From the NCBI RefSeq assembly GCF_027706845.1, contig NZ_JAQGCZ010000005.1:248001-312000 (forward strand): DNA of 64,000 nt. Reading direction: 5' to 3'. The position numbers and the translations under genes are program-made. Shown piece after piece: positions 9,386 through 18,106 of the stretch; the stretch's first letter is position 1; each line of letters opens with the position of its first letter. This DNA is from Mycolicibacterium sp. BiH015 (GTDB taxonomy: Bacteria > Actinomycetota > Actinomycetes > Mycobacteriales > Mycobacteriaceae). The notes under the pieces were generated by a model, which worked only from the letters and a program-made list of their open reading frames with translations, had not been told where the DNA came from and searched no databases.

Positions 9386-9424
9386 AAGAGGTCACGGACC
9401 AGAAATGGTCCGTGACCTCTTTTT
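9386..9424 (+). terminator. Intrinsic terminator of tRNA-Leu
   Basis: A perfect inverted repeat starts 5 nt after the CCA end: a 13-bp core (9388-9400 with 9407-9419), extended by two A-T pairs, with a 6-nt loop AGAAAT and a following T run (9420-9424). This canonical U-tract terminator is unusually strong for a mycobacterium. Confidence 0.93.
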
Positions 9425-9461
9425 GTTCGATCGGCGGCGCCGTTACCTCGAAGGCCGGCTC

Positions 9462-9845
9462 CTAACTCGGCTGGTTGCGCTGGAAGTTGCTCTGCGCCGC
9501 GGCGTTGGCGTTCCAGTTCTGCTGGCGGATGTCCGGCGTCACGCAGATGATGTCTCCGTCGAACGCCTCGCGCCAGACGAAGCCGGAGACACAGTTGATG
9601 CTTGCCGGAACCTTGTTGGCGTACGGGGCGGAATTCTCCGCCGCAGTGCGAGCCCGGAACCCCGGCGACACACAGACGGTGTCGCCGGGCCGAGCTTCCC
9701 GCCACACCAGTCCTTGGATGCACGTGTCGGGGCCGTACGGCAGTGCCGGAGCCGCGAAGGCCTGCACCGGCGCGCCGGCAGCCATTGCGGCGGCGACGAT
9801 GCCGAGCACCTTCGCCTGTTGCGCAAGTTGTTGTTTCACAGCCAT
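9462..9845 (-). CDS. Secreted protein with two CVWREA-type repeats, function unknown
   Basis: 127 residues with an N-terminal signal peptide (hydrophobic stretch GIVAAAMAAGAPVQAFA, cleavage expected near residue 32). The mature part contains two copies of a motif of the form C-x-x-G-hydrophobic-VWREA-x-x-GD-x-x-CV-x-P (CIQGLVWREARPGD and CVSGFVWREAFDGD), so four cysteines are spaced as two likely disulphide pairs. Such WREA units occur in small secreted mycobacterial proteins of unknown role. Monocistronic; the tRNA terminator points toward it from the other side. Confidence 0.8.
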   Translation of the reverse strand: MAVKQQLAQQAKVLGIVAAAMAAGAPVQAFAAPALPYGPDTCIQGLVWREARPGDTVCVSPGFRARTAAENSAPYANKVPASINCVSGFVWREAFDGDIICVTPDIRQQNWNANAAAQSNFQRNQPS

Positions 9846-10117
9846 GACGTTGTCCTTCTTTCTCGGTGATGAATGTCAGCTCCCGCACTCAGCTCAGGAA
9901 CGGCTGGCCCCCCGGTCAGCTGACAGAAACCTAAGGCGGGACGACGCGAGAAAATTGCGTAGTGGACTACCTGATTTCGCCGGGGGTTAGCCCCGGAGGT
10001 CCGCGGACGGCCGCCACCAACCGCGCATCGGCCGGCATAAATGAGGCGAACACCGCATGTACCGAACCGGCTGGGGCGGCGAGACTTTAGGTCGTCAGCA
10101 GGGCGAAGGGAATCCAC

Positions 10118-10471
10118 ATGACGACCAAACGAGTACTCGCCGGGGCGCTCACGACCGCAGGTCTCGTCGCGGCCGGCATGAGCCTGGGAACGGGTAGTGC
10201 AGCCGCCGACCCACCGGGCGCGCACACCTGGTGTCCCGGAATGTCGATGCACAACCCGCCTGGGCCGGGTGCTGTCTACTCCTGGGACATGAACGTCTGC
10301 CACACCTGGTACCGCGTCGACCCCGGGATGGGCAACGTGCCCTCCCAGAGCTTGGACGGCTCCTACAACCTCGAGGGCAGCAATCTCTGGGACGGTCCGA
10401 ACCCGCCGCCGGGGTCGGTCCGCACGGTATGCGGCAACGACATGTTCACCGGCATCCCCATTCCCTGCTAG
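10118..10471 (+). CDS. Small secreted protein, unknown function
   Basis: 117 residues; a signal peptide is clear (TTAGLVAAGMSLGTGSAAA then DPPG, cleavage near residue 31). The mature 86 residues are rich in Pro, Gly, Trp and Asn, with four Cys (WCPGM, VCHTW, TVCGN and the terminal Cys), which suggests two disulphides. GAAGGGAA precedes the ATG. No enzyme motif was recognised; it looks like the secreted hypothetical proteins common in mycobacteria. Its TAG stop shares the palindrome CTAG with the stop of the convergent lipoprotein gene. Confidence 0.8.
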   Translation: MTTKRVLAGALTTAGLVAAGMSLGTGSAAADPPGAHTWCPGMSMHNPPGPGAVYSWDMNVCHTWYRVDPGMGNVPSQSLDGSYNLEGSNLWDGPNPPPGSVRTVCGNDMFTGIPIPC

Positions 10472-11025
10472 CGGCCGCGAACCTCGTCGGTGATCTCCTC
10501 GCCGCCGCCCTTGCGGTGGTCGTTCATGTTGCGGCACTCCCCGAAGATCCGGATTCCGCCGCGCTCGGGGTAGTTGCCCGGCCCGATCACCGCCCACACG
10601 TTGCCCGTGTGGACGGCGTCGCCTCCGGTGTGGATCCCGGGCGGGGTGCCTGCCTCCCAGCCTGGAAGCCCCGCGACCGTCGAGGCCACGTCCTTGGCCA
10701 TGTCGAGGTCGGTGGTGCCAGGCGGGACGACGAACGCCAGGTCGACCCTGCTGCGGAACGGAGGCTCGCCCTGGTCGTTGCACCACTCCCAGCCGTAGCT
10801 CGCATACGCGATGTCGAGATTCGCGGCCTGCGTGATGGCTTTGGCGGCGTCGACCACCTGGGCGCGCGACTCCTCGTCGGAGATCGAGGTGGGCTCCGGC
10901 CGATCTCGCTTGAACGGGAACATCTCTGAACATCCTCCTGTCGCCGGAAGCGCGGTGGTGAGTAGGACCAGCAGTGCCGCGGTGCGGCGCCTGGTGCGGC
11001 GGTTGTTCATGGGAGTCATCGTCAC
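10468..11025 (-). CDS. Putative lipoprotein, unknown function
   Basis: 185 residues. A basic N-terminus (NNRRTRRR), a hydrophobic stretch and a Cys at ATGGC form a lipobox-like signal, so export and lipid anchoring are likely. The rest is a soluble domain with GWEWCNDQGEPPFRSRVDLAF and FGECRNM segments and no motif I can name. Seven nucleotides downstream of the DUF1023 hydrolase stop, so the two are probably co-transcribed and may act together at the envelope. An internal ATG (MNNRR) is an alternative start. Confidence 0.75.
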   Translation of the reverse strand: MTMTPMNNRRTRRRTAALLVLLTTALPATGGCSEMFPFKRDRPEPTSISDEESRAQVVDAAKAITQAANLDIAYASYGWEWCNDQGEPPFRSRVDLAFVVPPGTTDLDMAKDVASTVAGLPGWEAGTPPGIHTGGDAVHTGNVWAVIGPGNYPERGGIRIFGECRNMNDHRKGGGEEITDEVRGR

Positions 11026-11032
11026 TGGGAAC

Positions 11033-12910
11033 TCATTGTCCTGGCCGGTCCCATTCGGGGTCGTAGATCATCGGTGTCTCGACGGAAAGATGCGGCAACG
11101 GGACTTCCCCGATGATGGGCAGGTCCACGCTCTGTGGTGTGGAGACGGAGACTTCGGTCCGCGGCTGTGCCAGCAAGCCCAGATCGCCGAGGCCGTCGCC
11201 GTTTCCGAGGACGATCTGGGTCATGCTGCGCAGCGACTCGCTGCCGGCGGTGTAGTAGTACGAATGGTCGGAGGGGTCGATCATGTCGGCCCCGGGCACC
11301 TCGGCCCGGAAGCGCGTCGCGCCGAAGTCCTCGAACGCCGGGTCGGCGCCGAGTCCGGCCGACGGCCCGATCATGTTGCCGAGCGACTCATTGAGTTCAC
11401 CGGGCAGAGTGTTTCCCATCTGCCCGAGCCAGCCGACGGGATCGGTGGACGCGTCACCGATGTAGACCTGGCCGCCGTCGACGTTGAAATCGCCGGCATT
11501 CTGTGCGACGTCGGTACCCGGGCTGCCCAGCAGGATGGCGTCGTCGGCCTGCAAACCGCTGTTGGCGAACGCGTCCGCGACGGTGGTCGAACCGTAGGAA
11601 TGACCGGCGACGGTGACGTGCTGCGGCACTCCGGCTTCATGAGTCACGTTGAGGCTGTTGACATCCCACGCCAGCGCATCACCGCCGGCACGAGCGAGGC
11701 CGGTGTTGGCGATGTTCGGGTCGGTGAAGCTCTCAGGGGGGTCATAGCCCATCCAGGAAATGACCGCAGTGGGTTCGTGGGGAGCCACTACCCGCGATTC
11801 GTCGAAAAGGTTGATGGCGTCGTTGTGTCCGTCGGAGAGCCAGCCGTCGCGGACGCTGGCGCTGGTGCCGGGAACGATCACGGCGGTGTTGACTGCTTTG
11901 TCGGGGTTGCCGATCGCGACAGCCGCGCGCCCCTTGCCGTCGAAGGCCTGGGGGTCGTAGGCCCACAGCATCGTCGGACGCCAGTTCGCCCGGGCACGCT
12001 CTTCGGCGGTGACGTCGCTGTACCGCCGGGGCTGTCCGTCTGGACCTGTGAGCTCGTTGTACCGCGTCATCTGGTGGATCAGGCCCTCTTGGGTCTTCTT
12101 GGCGTTCTGATAGCGCGTGATGTCGTTCTCGGAGAGCCCGTAGCGCCCGGGGTTGGCGGCCACCTCGGCGGCGGAGACGTTGCTGGCCCTGGCGGCGTTC
12201 TCCACGCGATCGAGGTCGTCGTCCATGACGGCAACGTTGACGGTGTCACGGGCCTCGGCGGGAATCCCGTTGAGATTGCCGAGAATTGGCGGATGCTCGG
12301 CGATCAGCTCCTGCTGTTGCTGCTCGCTGAGCGAGTCCCACCATCTCTTGGCGTCGGCGGGGTCGGTGTCCGGTGACGGGATCTGGATGAGCTGCCCGCC
12401 GACCTCCACCGGCGGATTGGGGATGTCGACGCCTGCAGCCTGGTCGATCGCCGAGGCGGTGTTCTCGTCGAGGTCGGTGAACAGCCGCAGCATCTCTTTG
12501 AGGAAGGTGCTCAGGTTTTCGGCGATGCCGTCGAGGAAGTTTCCGATCAACCACTGCTCCGGCGTCACCGTGCCGTCGTCGGCGACCGCGAAGCCGAAGC
12601 GTTCGATCGTCGCCACCAGATCCAGGAGCGCATTTCGCAGCGCGCCCATCTGCAGGCCACCGTTACGCAGGGCCGACTCCAGGTTCAGCAAGCGACGGGC
12701 GATCCGCTCCTGCTTGGCAATGTCGTCGAGGCCCCTGTCGATGGCAGCGGTCGCCGCATCGCCCGACCAGCGGTCCTGCAGGAAGGAGAGCATCTCCCGC
12801 CCGCCGGTGATGACGGCCTGCAGTTCAGAGTGCTTGCCGCGCATGGCATCGGCGGCATCGACAAGCCTGTCGGGCTGCGATTCCCGCACCGTCGAAATCG
12901 ATACCGACAA
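11033..12910 (-). CDS. DUF1023-type alpha/beta hydrolase with WXG100-like N-terminus
   Basis: 625 residues. The N-terminal ~100 residues are helical and resemble WXG100/EspA-like coiled regions (DAADAMRGKHSELQ, QDRWSGDAATAA). The C-terminal half is an alpha/beta hydrolase of the DUF1023 family with nucleophile elbow GHSYGS and a late Asp/His region (MIDPSDHSYYYTA). Substrate unknown; esterase or lipase activity is inferred. The start codon is TTG at 12910, supported by GAGGGAGGGAAC immediately before it; no ATG fits the N-terminal homology better. Upstream partner of the lipoprotein gene. Confidence 0.85.
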   Translation of the reverse strand: MSVSISTVRESQPDRLVDAADAMRGKHSELQAVITGGREMLSFLQDRWSGDAATAAIDRGLDDIAKQERIARRLLNLESALRNGGLQMGALRNALLDLVATIERFGFAVADDGTVTPEQWLIGNFLDGIAENLSTFLKEMLRLFTDLDENTASAIDQAAGVDIPNPPVEVGGQLIQIPSPDTDPADAKRWWDSLSEQQQQELIAEHPPILGNLNGIPAEARDTVNVAVMDDDLDRVENAARASNVSAAEVAANPGRYGLSENDITRYQNAKKTQEGLIHQMTRYNELTGPDGQPRRYSDVTAEERARANWRPTMLWAYDPQAFDGKGRAAVAIGNPDKAVNTAVIVPGTSASVRDGWLSDGHNDAINLFDESRVVAPHEPTAVISWMGYDPPESFTDPNIANTGLARAGGDALAWDVNSLNVTHEAGVPQHVTVAGHSYGSTTVADAFANSGLQADDAILLGSPGTDVAQNAGDFNVDGGQVYIGDASTDPVGWLGQMGNTLPGELNESLGNMIGPSAGLGADPAFEDFGATRFRAEVPGADMIDPSDHSYYYTAGSESLRSMTQIVLGNGDGLGDLGLLAQPRTEVSVSTPQSVDLPIIGEVPLPHLSVETPMIYDPEWDRPGQ

Positions 12911-12987
12911 GTTCCCTCCCTCAGCGGCACTGTCGATCGTTGCATATCGCGCGCAGGTGTCGGCAGAGGTGGGGCTACGCTTTCCGC

Positions 12988-13257
12988 ATGGGCGGCCAGC
13001 AGATTCCCGGCGGCGTGGTACACGAGCTGCCCGCAGATCTGCGCACCGCCCTTGCGGGCAATGCCGATGCCCTGGCCGCGTGGAAGGACATCACGCCGCT
13101 GGCGCGCAACGAGTTCATCTGCTGGGTGGAGGACGCCAAGCAGCACAAGACCCGAGAGCGACGGATCCGGCGTACTCAGGAGGAGTTGGAAGAGGGGATG
13201 CGCCGCCCGTGCTGTTGGCCGGGCTGCAAGCACCGCGAACGTACCGGTAAGGCCTAG
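12988..13257 (+). CDS. OmdA/YdeI-type small protein
   Basis: 89 residues. The pattern LPADLRTALAGNADALAAWKDITPLARNEFICWVEDAKQHKTRERRI fits the OmdA (YdeI/OmpD-associated) domain, a small family named for bacteriocin protection but with unclear biochemistry. A C-terminal CCWPGCKH adds three Cys and a His, possibly a metal site. Start at MGGQQIPGG, since the upstream reading overlaps the divergent hydrolase promoter. The stop TAG overlaps the stop of the convergent ChaB-like gene at CTAG. Confidence 0.8.
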   Translation: MGGQQIPGGVVHELPADLRTALAGNADALAAWKDITPLARNEFICWVEDAKQHKTRERRIRRTQEELEEGMRRPCCWPGCKHRERTGKA

Positions 13258-13676
13258 TTGTTGTTGCGCCGGGTCTCGCGTCGGTTGGCTTTCTTGATCG
13301 CCTCGACGAGTTCGTCCTTCGTCATCTTCGATCGGCCTGGTACTTCGAGACGACCGGCGATCTCGCGCAGATGCTTCTTCGACGCGTTGGCGTTTACTCC
13401 CTCGGCGCTCTCGCCTCTCGGGTTGGGGCCGCCGCTCTCACTGCGCTCGTCGGAAGGCCCGCGCTGTTCCTTTTCCTCCCAGTGGTCGCCGACCTTCTCG
13501 TAGCTGTGCTTGAGTGCGCTGTAGGCGACGCGGTGCGCCCGTTCGGCATCGTCGTACTGTTCGGCGGCTGCGTCGTGGGCCTTGGCGAACGTGCGCTTGG
13601 CCTTGTCGTCTGACTTCTGCAGTGTGCTCGGTAGCTCGTTTTCCTTGGCCTTGCCGGATTTCGTCGTCTTCGGCAT
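13254..13676 (-). CDS. ChaB-domain protein with SAP/Rho-N-like C-terminus
   Basis: 140 residues, highly charged. Residues about 14-75 (ELPSTLQKSDDKAKRTFAKA, ALKHSYEKVGDHWEEKE) match the ChaB fold; the last 40 (LREIAGRLEVPGRSKMTKDELVEAI) resemble a Rho N-terminal/SAP-like nucleic-acid-binding motif with a basic tail. This architecture is common in actinobacteria; a DNA- or RNA-associated stress role is inferred, not shown. Monocistronic, convergent with the OmdA-like gene. Confidence 0.85.
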   Translation of the reverse strand: MPKTTKSGKAKENELPSTLQKSDDKAKRTFAKAHDAAAEQYDDAERAHRVAYSALKHSYEKVGDHWEEKEQRGPSDERSESGGPNPRGESAEGVNANASKKHLREIAGRLEVPGRSKMTKDELVEAIKKANRRETRRNNN

Positions 13677-13715
13677 TGCGTACCTTCCTTCGTCGTAGCG
13701 TGTTGCCGCCGAGCA

Positions 13716-15017
13716 TCACTGGGGTGGCGGGGACCAGTGCACCACTTTCATCGTGGTCATCTCGTCGAGGAGCTCGGGGCCGTAACCGAACCCGTGTCCG
13801 CTGGCGCGGCGCGGCTGCGCGGACCCGCCGGGTGCTCCACCGAAGACGTCGTTGATCTTCACCGTCCCGACGGGTAGCGCACGGACGGCTTCCTGAGCAC
13901 GGGACATGTCAAGGGTCAGCACGGTCGCTGCCAGACCGAACCTGTCGTCGGCGGCTTCGGCGAGGGCGGAGGCGAAGTCGGGCACGACCCGCACCGCGGC
14001 GACCGGACCGAACGTCTCGTCGCGGAACACGAGCATGTCGGGAGTGCAGCCGGCCAAGACCGTCGGCGGATAGAACGTGCCGTGGCCGGGCCGCGGCGCA
14101 CCGCCGACCAGCACGTGCGCCCCGTTGCTCTCGGCATCCGTCACGTGGCTGTGCACATGCTCGCGATGGCGCTCGTCGACCAACGGACCGATGCGGTCGG
14201 CCCATTCGCGGGCCTCGGTGACGAGGGCGCTCAGGAACTCGTCGGCCAGCGAAGCGACCACGTATACGCGTTCCACGGCGACACAGATCTGTCCGGCGTT
14301 GGCGAACGCCCCTGTGGCGGTCTGCTGGGCAGCCCATGCCGGGGGCACTCCCTCGTCGACGATCAGCGCATCGTTGCCGCCGTTCTCGAGGAGCACCTTG
14401 GCGCCGCGTTCGGCGCACGCCCGCGCGATCATCCGTCCGCTTGCGCTGCTGCCGACGTGGGCCACGACGTCGACGTCGGGGGAACCGGTCAGTCGGTCTC
14501 CGGCCGTCGCATCCCCGTCGACGGTTTCGAGCACCCCGTCGGGCAGGCACGAGGCCACGATTTCGGAAAATCGGCGTCCTGTGGCTGGGCAGCGTTCACT
14601 GGGCTTGTGCACCACGGTGTTTCCGGTCACGACCGCTGCGCCGATGAGTCCTGCAGCGACGGCGACGGGATCGTTCCACGGGGTGAGCGCGGCCACCACT
14701 CCGCGAGGCTCGGGGACCATCAGGTCGGTGGCGTGCCACGCGCCGAGCAGGCTGCGGCCGCGGTGGACCGGCCCGAGCTGGGCGTACTGCCGTAGCGTGC
14801 CGACCGCCGCCTGGACACCTCCCACTGCATCGTCGTGCGTCTTGCCGGTTTCGCGTTCGTTGCACTCGGCGAGGTCGTCGGCGGCGTAGGCGAGCGCATC
14901 GGCAGCCGTGTTCAGCGCGGACCCGCGCGCGGCAGCCGGTGTGCGGGACCAGGCGGGAAACGCCGCTCGCGCCCGCGCGACCGCGGCGTCGCAGTTCTTC
15001 AGGTCAGTCAGCTCCAT
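13716..15017 (-). CDS. NAD(P)-dependent aldehyde dehydrogenase
   Basis: 433 residues. ALDH hallmarks: the NAD-binding region PWNDPVAVAAGLIGAAVVTGNTV, general base Glu in LENGGND, catalytic Cys in NAGQICVAVERVYV and the C-terminal FGGAPGGSAQPRRASGHGFGYG. This is short compared with the usual 450-500 residues, because the N-terminal arm is trimmed. Closest in feel to succinate-semialdehyde or betaine-aldehyde dehydrogenases, but the substrate cannot be read from sequence. Start taken at MELTDLKNCDAAV; the reading upstream has no coding character. Divergent from recQ. Confidence 0.85.
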   Translation of the reverse strand: MELTDLKNCDAAVARARAAFPAWSRTPAAARGSALNTAADALAYAADDLAECNERETGKTHDDAVGGVQAAVGTLRQYAQLGPVHRGRSLLGAWHATDLMVPEPRGVVAALTPWNDPVAVAAGLIGAAVVTGNTVVHKPSERCPATGRRFSEIVASCLPDGVLETVDGDATAGDRLTGSPDVDVVAHVGSSASGRMIARACAERGAKVLLENGGNDALIVDEGVPPAWAAQQTATGAFANAGQICVAVERVYVVASLADEFLSALVTEAREWADRIGPLVDERHREHVHSHVTDAESNGAHVLVGGAPRPGHGTFYPPTVLAGCTPDMLVFRDETFGPVAAVRVVPDFASALAEAADDRFGLAATVLTLDMSRAQEAVRALPVGTVKINDVFGGAPGGSAQPRRASGHGFGYGPELLDEMTTMKVVHWSPPPQ

Positions 15018-15150
15018 GGTCGGCACGCGATTCCGGATACCCAGGAGAACGGGGCCGACACATAGGCCGGGTGGGCAGCTCGATCCAGTGAAATTGCAAC
15101 GCTTACAGAGAAACTGATTGATCATTCCGCGGTCGGGTACAGCGCGCCGG

Positions 15151-16764
15151 GTGACGCACGCAGCACTGGACGACACAGCCGCACGACTCTTCGGCTGGGA
15201 GGAACTCCGCGACGAGCAACGTGCGGCGATGCACGCCATCCTGGACGGCCGGGACGTCCTCGCGGTGATGCCGACCGGATCGGGGAAATCGGCGATCTAC
15301 CAGGTTCCTGCCGCATTGCTCGACGGGCCGACGCTGGTGGTGAGCCCGCTGATCGCGCTGCAGCACGACCAGATCGACGCGTTGCATGACAGCGGCGCCC
15401 CGGATGCCGTGGCGATCAACTCGCGTCAGAGCCCGACGGCGAACGAGCGCAGCCTGAATGCCCTGCGGGAGGGCAAAGCCAAATACCTGTTCGTCGCTCC
15501 CGAGCAACTACTCAACGACCGCCTCGTGGCGGACCTCGCCGCGGCGGATGTCCGCATGGTGGTCGTGGACGAGGCCCACTGCGTGTCAGCCTGGGGCCAC
15601 GATTTCCGTCCCGGCTACCTTCGGCTTGCCGACGCGATCGAACGAATCTGCGAGGACGGGTGCCCGGTCGTGGGGTTGACCGCGACGGCCTCGCCGGTCG
15701 TGCGCGGCGACATCATCGAGCATCTCCGGCTGCGTGATCCCTTGGTCATCGCGGGTGGCTTCGACCGGCCCAACATCCGGCTCGAGGTCGACACCCACCT
15801 CGATGACGAGCGAAAGCACGCCGCGGTTCTCGACGCGGCGACCGACCTCGGCGGCCCCGGCCTTCTCTACACCGCCACACGAAAGGACGCCGAGAGCTGC
15901 GCCAGGCGACTCCGGGAGCGTGGTGTCTCGGCCGCCGCCTATCACGCCGGGCTCAAGGCTTCGGAGAAGGAATTCGTGCACCGCGGTTTCCACAATGGTG
16001 AGTTCGCCGTTGTGGCAGCAACTTCGGCGTTCGGCATGGGTATCGACAAGTCGAATGTGCGGTTCGTACTCCACGCGTCGATACCGGATTCCCTGGACAG
16101 CTACTACCAGCAGATCGGCAGGGCCGGTCGTGATGGCGACGCCGCGGTCGCGCGGCTCTTCTATCGTTCGGAGGATCTGTCGCTGGCGCGGTTCTTCGCC
16201 TCGGCGTCCGCTGACCCCGAACAACTGGCAGCGGTGTTCGGTGCGCTGTCGGCGACGAAGCCCAAGCGGCTCAAGCAGCTACGCCAGGAGCTGAACCGCG
16301 GCCGGGCACTGACCCATGCCGTGAACCTGCTCGAGCAGTCGGCGGCGATCACGTCGACCGGCAGAGGGTTCACCGCGGCCGCCGATGTCGACGTCGCCAC
16401 CGCCGTCGAACGGGCGTTGGCCATCGCCAAGGCGGCCGAGCGCGTCGATGCCACCCGCGTCGAGATGTTGCGCAGTTACGCCGAGACCACCGACTGCCGA
16501 CGCCGCAATGTGCTGGCCTACTTCGGGGAGCGGCTCGACACGCCCTGCGGCAATTGCGACCGATGTGCCGACAACACGCTGCCCGACAGGGGCGAGTCGG
16601 CTGTGCCGCTGAACACCGCTGTGCAACATCGGGAATGGGGGCACGGCATCGTCCTCGGCGGTGAACCCGACCGGGTCACGGTGTTGTTCGACGAGTACGG
16701 CTATCGAACACTGTCCATGGCGGTCGTCGAGGACACCGACGTGCTGACTGTGCTCGACGGCTAG
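15151..16764 (+). CDS. recQ: RecQ-family ATP-dependent DNA helicase
   Basis: Superfamily 2 helicase for recombination and repair. 537 residues from GTG 15151 (VTHAALDD). Motifs: MPTGSGKS (Walker A), DEAHC, TATASP, the RecQ-specific QQIGRAGRDGD, and a zinc-binding set in CRRRNVLAYFGERL then CGNCDRC. There is no HRDC domain; instead the tail (HREWGHGIVL, RVTVLFDEYGYRTL) forms a short beta-rich domain seen in other actinobacterial short RecQs. A TTG at 15118 in the same frame is an alternative start without a good SD. Many mycobacteria lack RecQ, so this gene is accessory. Confidence 0.87.
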   Translation: MTHAALDDTAARLFGWEELRDEQRAAMHAILDGRDVLAVMPTGSGKSAIYQVPAALLDGPTLVVSPLIALQHDQIDALHDSGAPDAVAINSRQSPTANERSLNALREGKAKYLFVAPEQLLNDRLVADLAAADVRMVVVDEAHCVSAWGHDFRPGYLRLADAIERICEDGCPVVGLTATASPVVRGDIIEHLRLRDPLVIAGGFDRPNIRLEVDTHLDDERKHAAVLDAATDLGGPGLLYTATRKDAESCARRLRERGVSAAAYHAGLKASEKEFVHRGFHNGEFAVVAATSAFGMGIDKSNVRFVLHASIPDSLDSYYQQIGRAGRDGDAAVARLFYRSEDLSLARFFASASADPEQLAAVFGALSATKPKRLKQLRQELNRGRALTHAVNLLEQSAAITSTGRGFTAAADVDVATAVERALAIAKAAERVDATRVEMLRSYAETTDCRRRNVLAYFGERLDTPCGNCDRCADNTLPDRGESAVPLNTAVQHREWGHGIVLGGEPDRVTVLFDEYGYRTLSMAVVEDTDVLTVLDG

Positions 16765-16765
16765 T

Positions 16766-18079
16766 TCAGCGCACCGACACGCACATCAGCGCGGCGATTC
16801 CGCACAGTCCGGCTGCCAGGTAGAACGCCAGATCGTAGTTGCCGTTCATGTCGCGCAACCATCCTGCGCCCGCGGCTGCCACAGCCGCGCCGAGCTGGTG
16901 GGACCCGAACACCCAGCCGAACACGATCGGCGCCTTCTCGCCGAAATAGTTGCGGCACAACGCGATCGTCGGCGGCACCGTCGCGACCCAGTCCAGGCCG
17001 TAGAAGATGATGAAGACCCACGTCCCGGGTTCCGCGTGCGGCGAAAGCAATGCAGGCAGCGCGACGAGGGAAAGGCCGCGACCGGTGTAGTAGATGACCA
17101 GCAGCACCCGCGGGTCGACGCGGTCGGTCAGCCATCCGGAGAACACGGTTCCGGCGACATCGAGCACGCCGACCACCGCGAGGAGGCCGGCGGCGACGGT
17201 GGTCGGCATACCGTGATCGTTGGCCGCCGGGATGAAGTGCGTCCCGATGAGCCCGTTGGTCGTCATCCCGCAGATCGCGAAGCTGCCGGCCAACAGCCAG
17301 AACGCCGGGGCCCGCGCGCCCAGCACCAAGCCGGAGAACGCCGCGGCGAAACTGCTTCCCGGAGGCCGGGGTGCGGGCCCGGTGTCGAGCGAAGGCTTCA
17401 GGCCGTAGCGGGCGACGCCCTTGTCCTGCGGCCAGTTTCGCATGAGCAGCAGTACGGGCGGGATCACTGCCAGGGCGGCGGCAGCCACCAGCAGCGAGGC
17501 CCAGCGCCAACCGTGGGTGGTCGTGACGGCGGCGACGACCGGGAGAAAGATCAGCTGACCCGTCGCACTCGCCGCGGTGAGCACACCCGTCACGAGCCCG
17601 CGGTGGGCTTCGAACCATCGCGTCGCGATCGTGGCCACGAAGCCCATCGAGATCGCGCCGGTCCCGGCGCCGACGAGGACTCCCCACAACAGCACGAGCT
17701 GCCAACTCGCTGTCATCGTCACGCTCAGTGCACTGCCGGCCGCGATCATGGTCAACGCGGCGGTGAGGACGGGGCGGATCCCGAAGCGGTCCATCAGCGC
17801 GGCGGCGAATGGTGCCGTCAGGCCGAACAGCGTCATGTTCACCGACATCGCGAGCCCCACGGTGCCGTGGGACCAACCGAACTCGTCGTGTAGCGGATTC
17901 ATCATCACGCCCGGCACCGAGCGGAATCCGGCGGCCCCGAGAAGAGCCACGAAGCTGACGGCGGCGATCACCCACGCCCAGTGCAGACGGGCGGCGTCGC
18001 GCGCAGAGCGCTCGGTCACGGTCACCGCTCGACTATCTCGGGTGGCAGGGCCGGAAGCCAGTGGCAAGTCTGCCGACAT
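16766..18079 (-). CDS. MFS transporter, oxalate/formate antiporter-like
   Basis: 437 residues with twelve hydrophobic segments. The N-terminal segment GFRSVPGVMMNPLHDEFGWS and the MDRFGIRP loop are typical of MFS carriers of the OFA/monocarboxylate group. Substrate unknown. Convergent with recQ, and separated from the divergent GATase1-AraC regulator by only 27 nt, so that regulator probably controls it. An internal GTG (VTVTERSAR) could be the true start. Confidence 0.85.
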   Translation of the reverse strand: MSADLPLASGPATRDSRAVTVTERSARDAARLHWAWVIAAVSFVALLGAAGFRSVPGVMMNPLHDEFGWSHGTVGLAMSVNMTLFGLTAPFAAALMDRFGIRPVLTAALTMIAAGSALSVTMTASWQLVLLWGVLVGAGTGAISMGFVATIATRWFEAHRGLVTGVLTAASATGQLIFLPVVAAVTTTHGWRWASLLVAAAALAVIPPVLLLMRNWPQDKGVARYGLKPSLDTGPAPRPPGSSFAAAFSGLVLGARAPAFWLLAGSFAICGMTTNGLIGTHFIPAANDHGMPTTVAAGLLAVVGVLDVAGTVFSGWLTDRVDPRVLLVIYYTGRGLSLVALPALLSPHAEPGTWVFIIFYGLDWVATVPPTIALCRNYFGEKAPIVFGWVFGSHQLGAAVAAAGAGWLRDMNGNYDLAFYLAAGLCGIAALMCVSVR

Positions 18080-18106
18080 TCGTCAAAAACGTGCCACTAT
18101 GGGGTG

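Noticed and set aside
15118..15150. TTG start for recQ
   Set aside because: Only weak upstream purines; the GTG at 15151 begins the conserved region closely. Left as an alternative.
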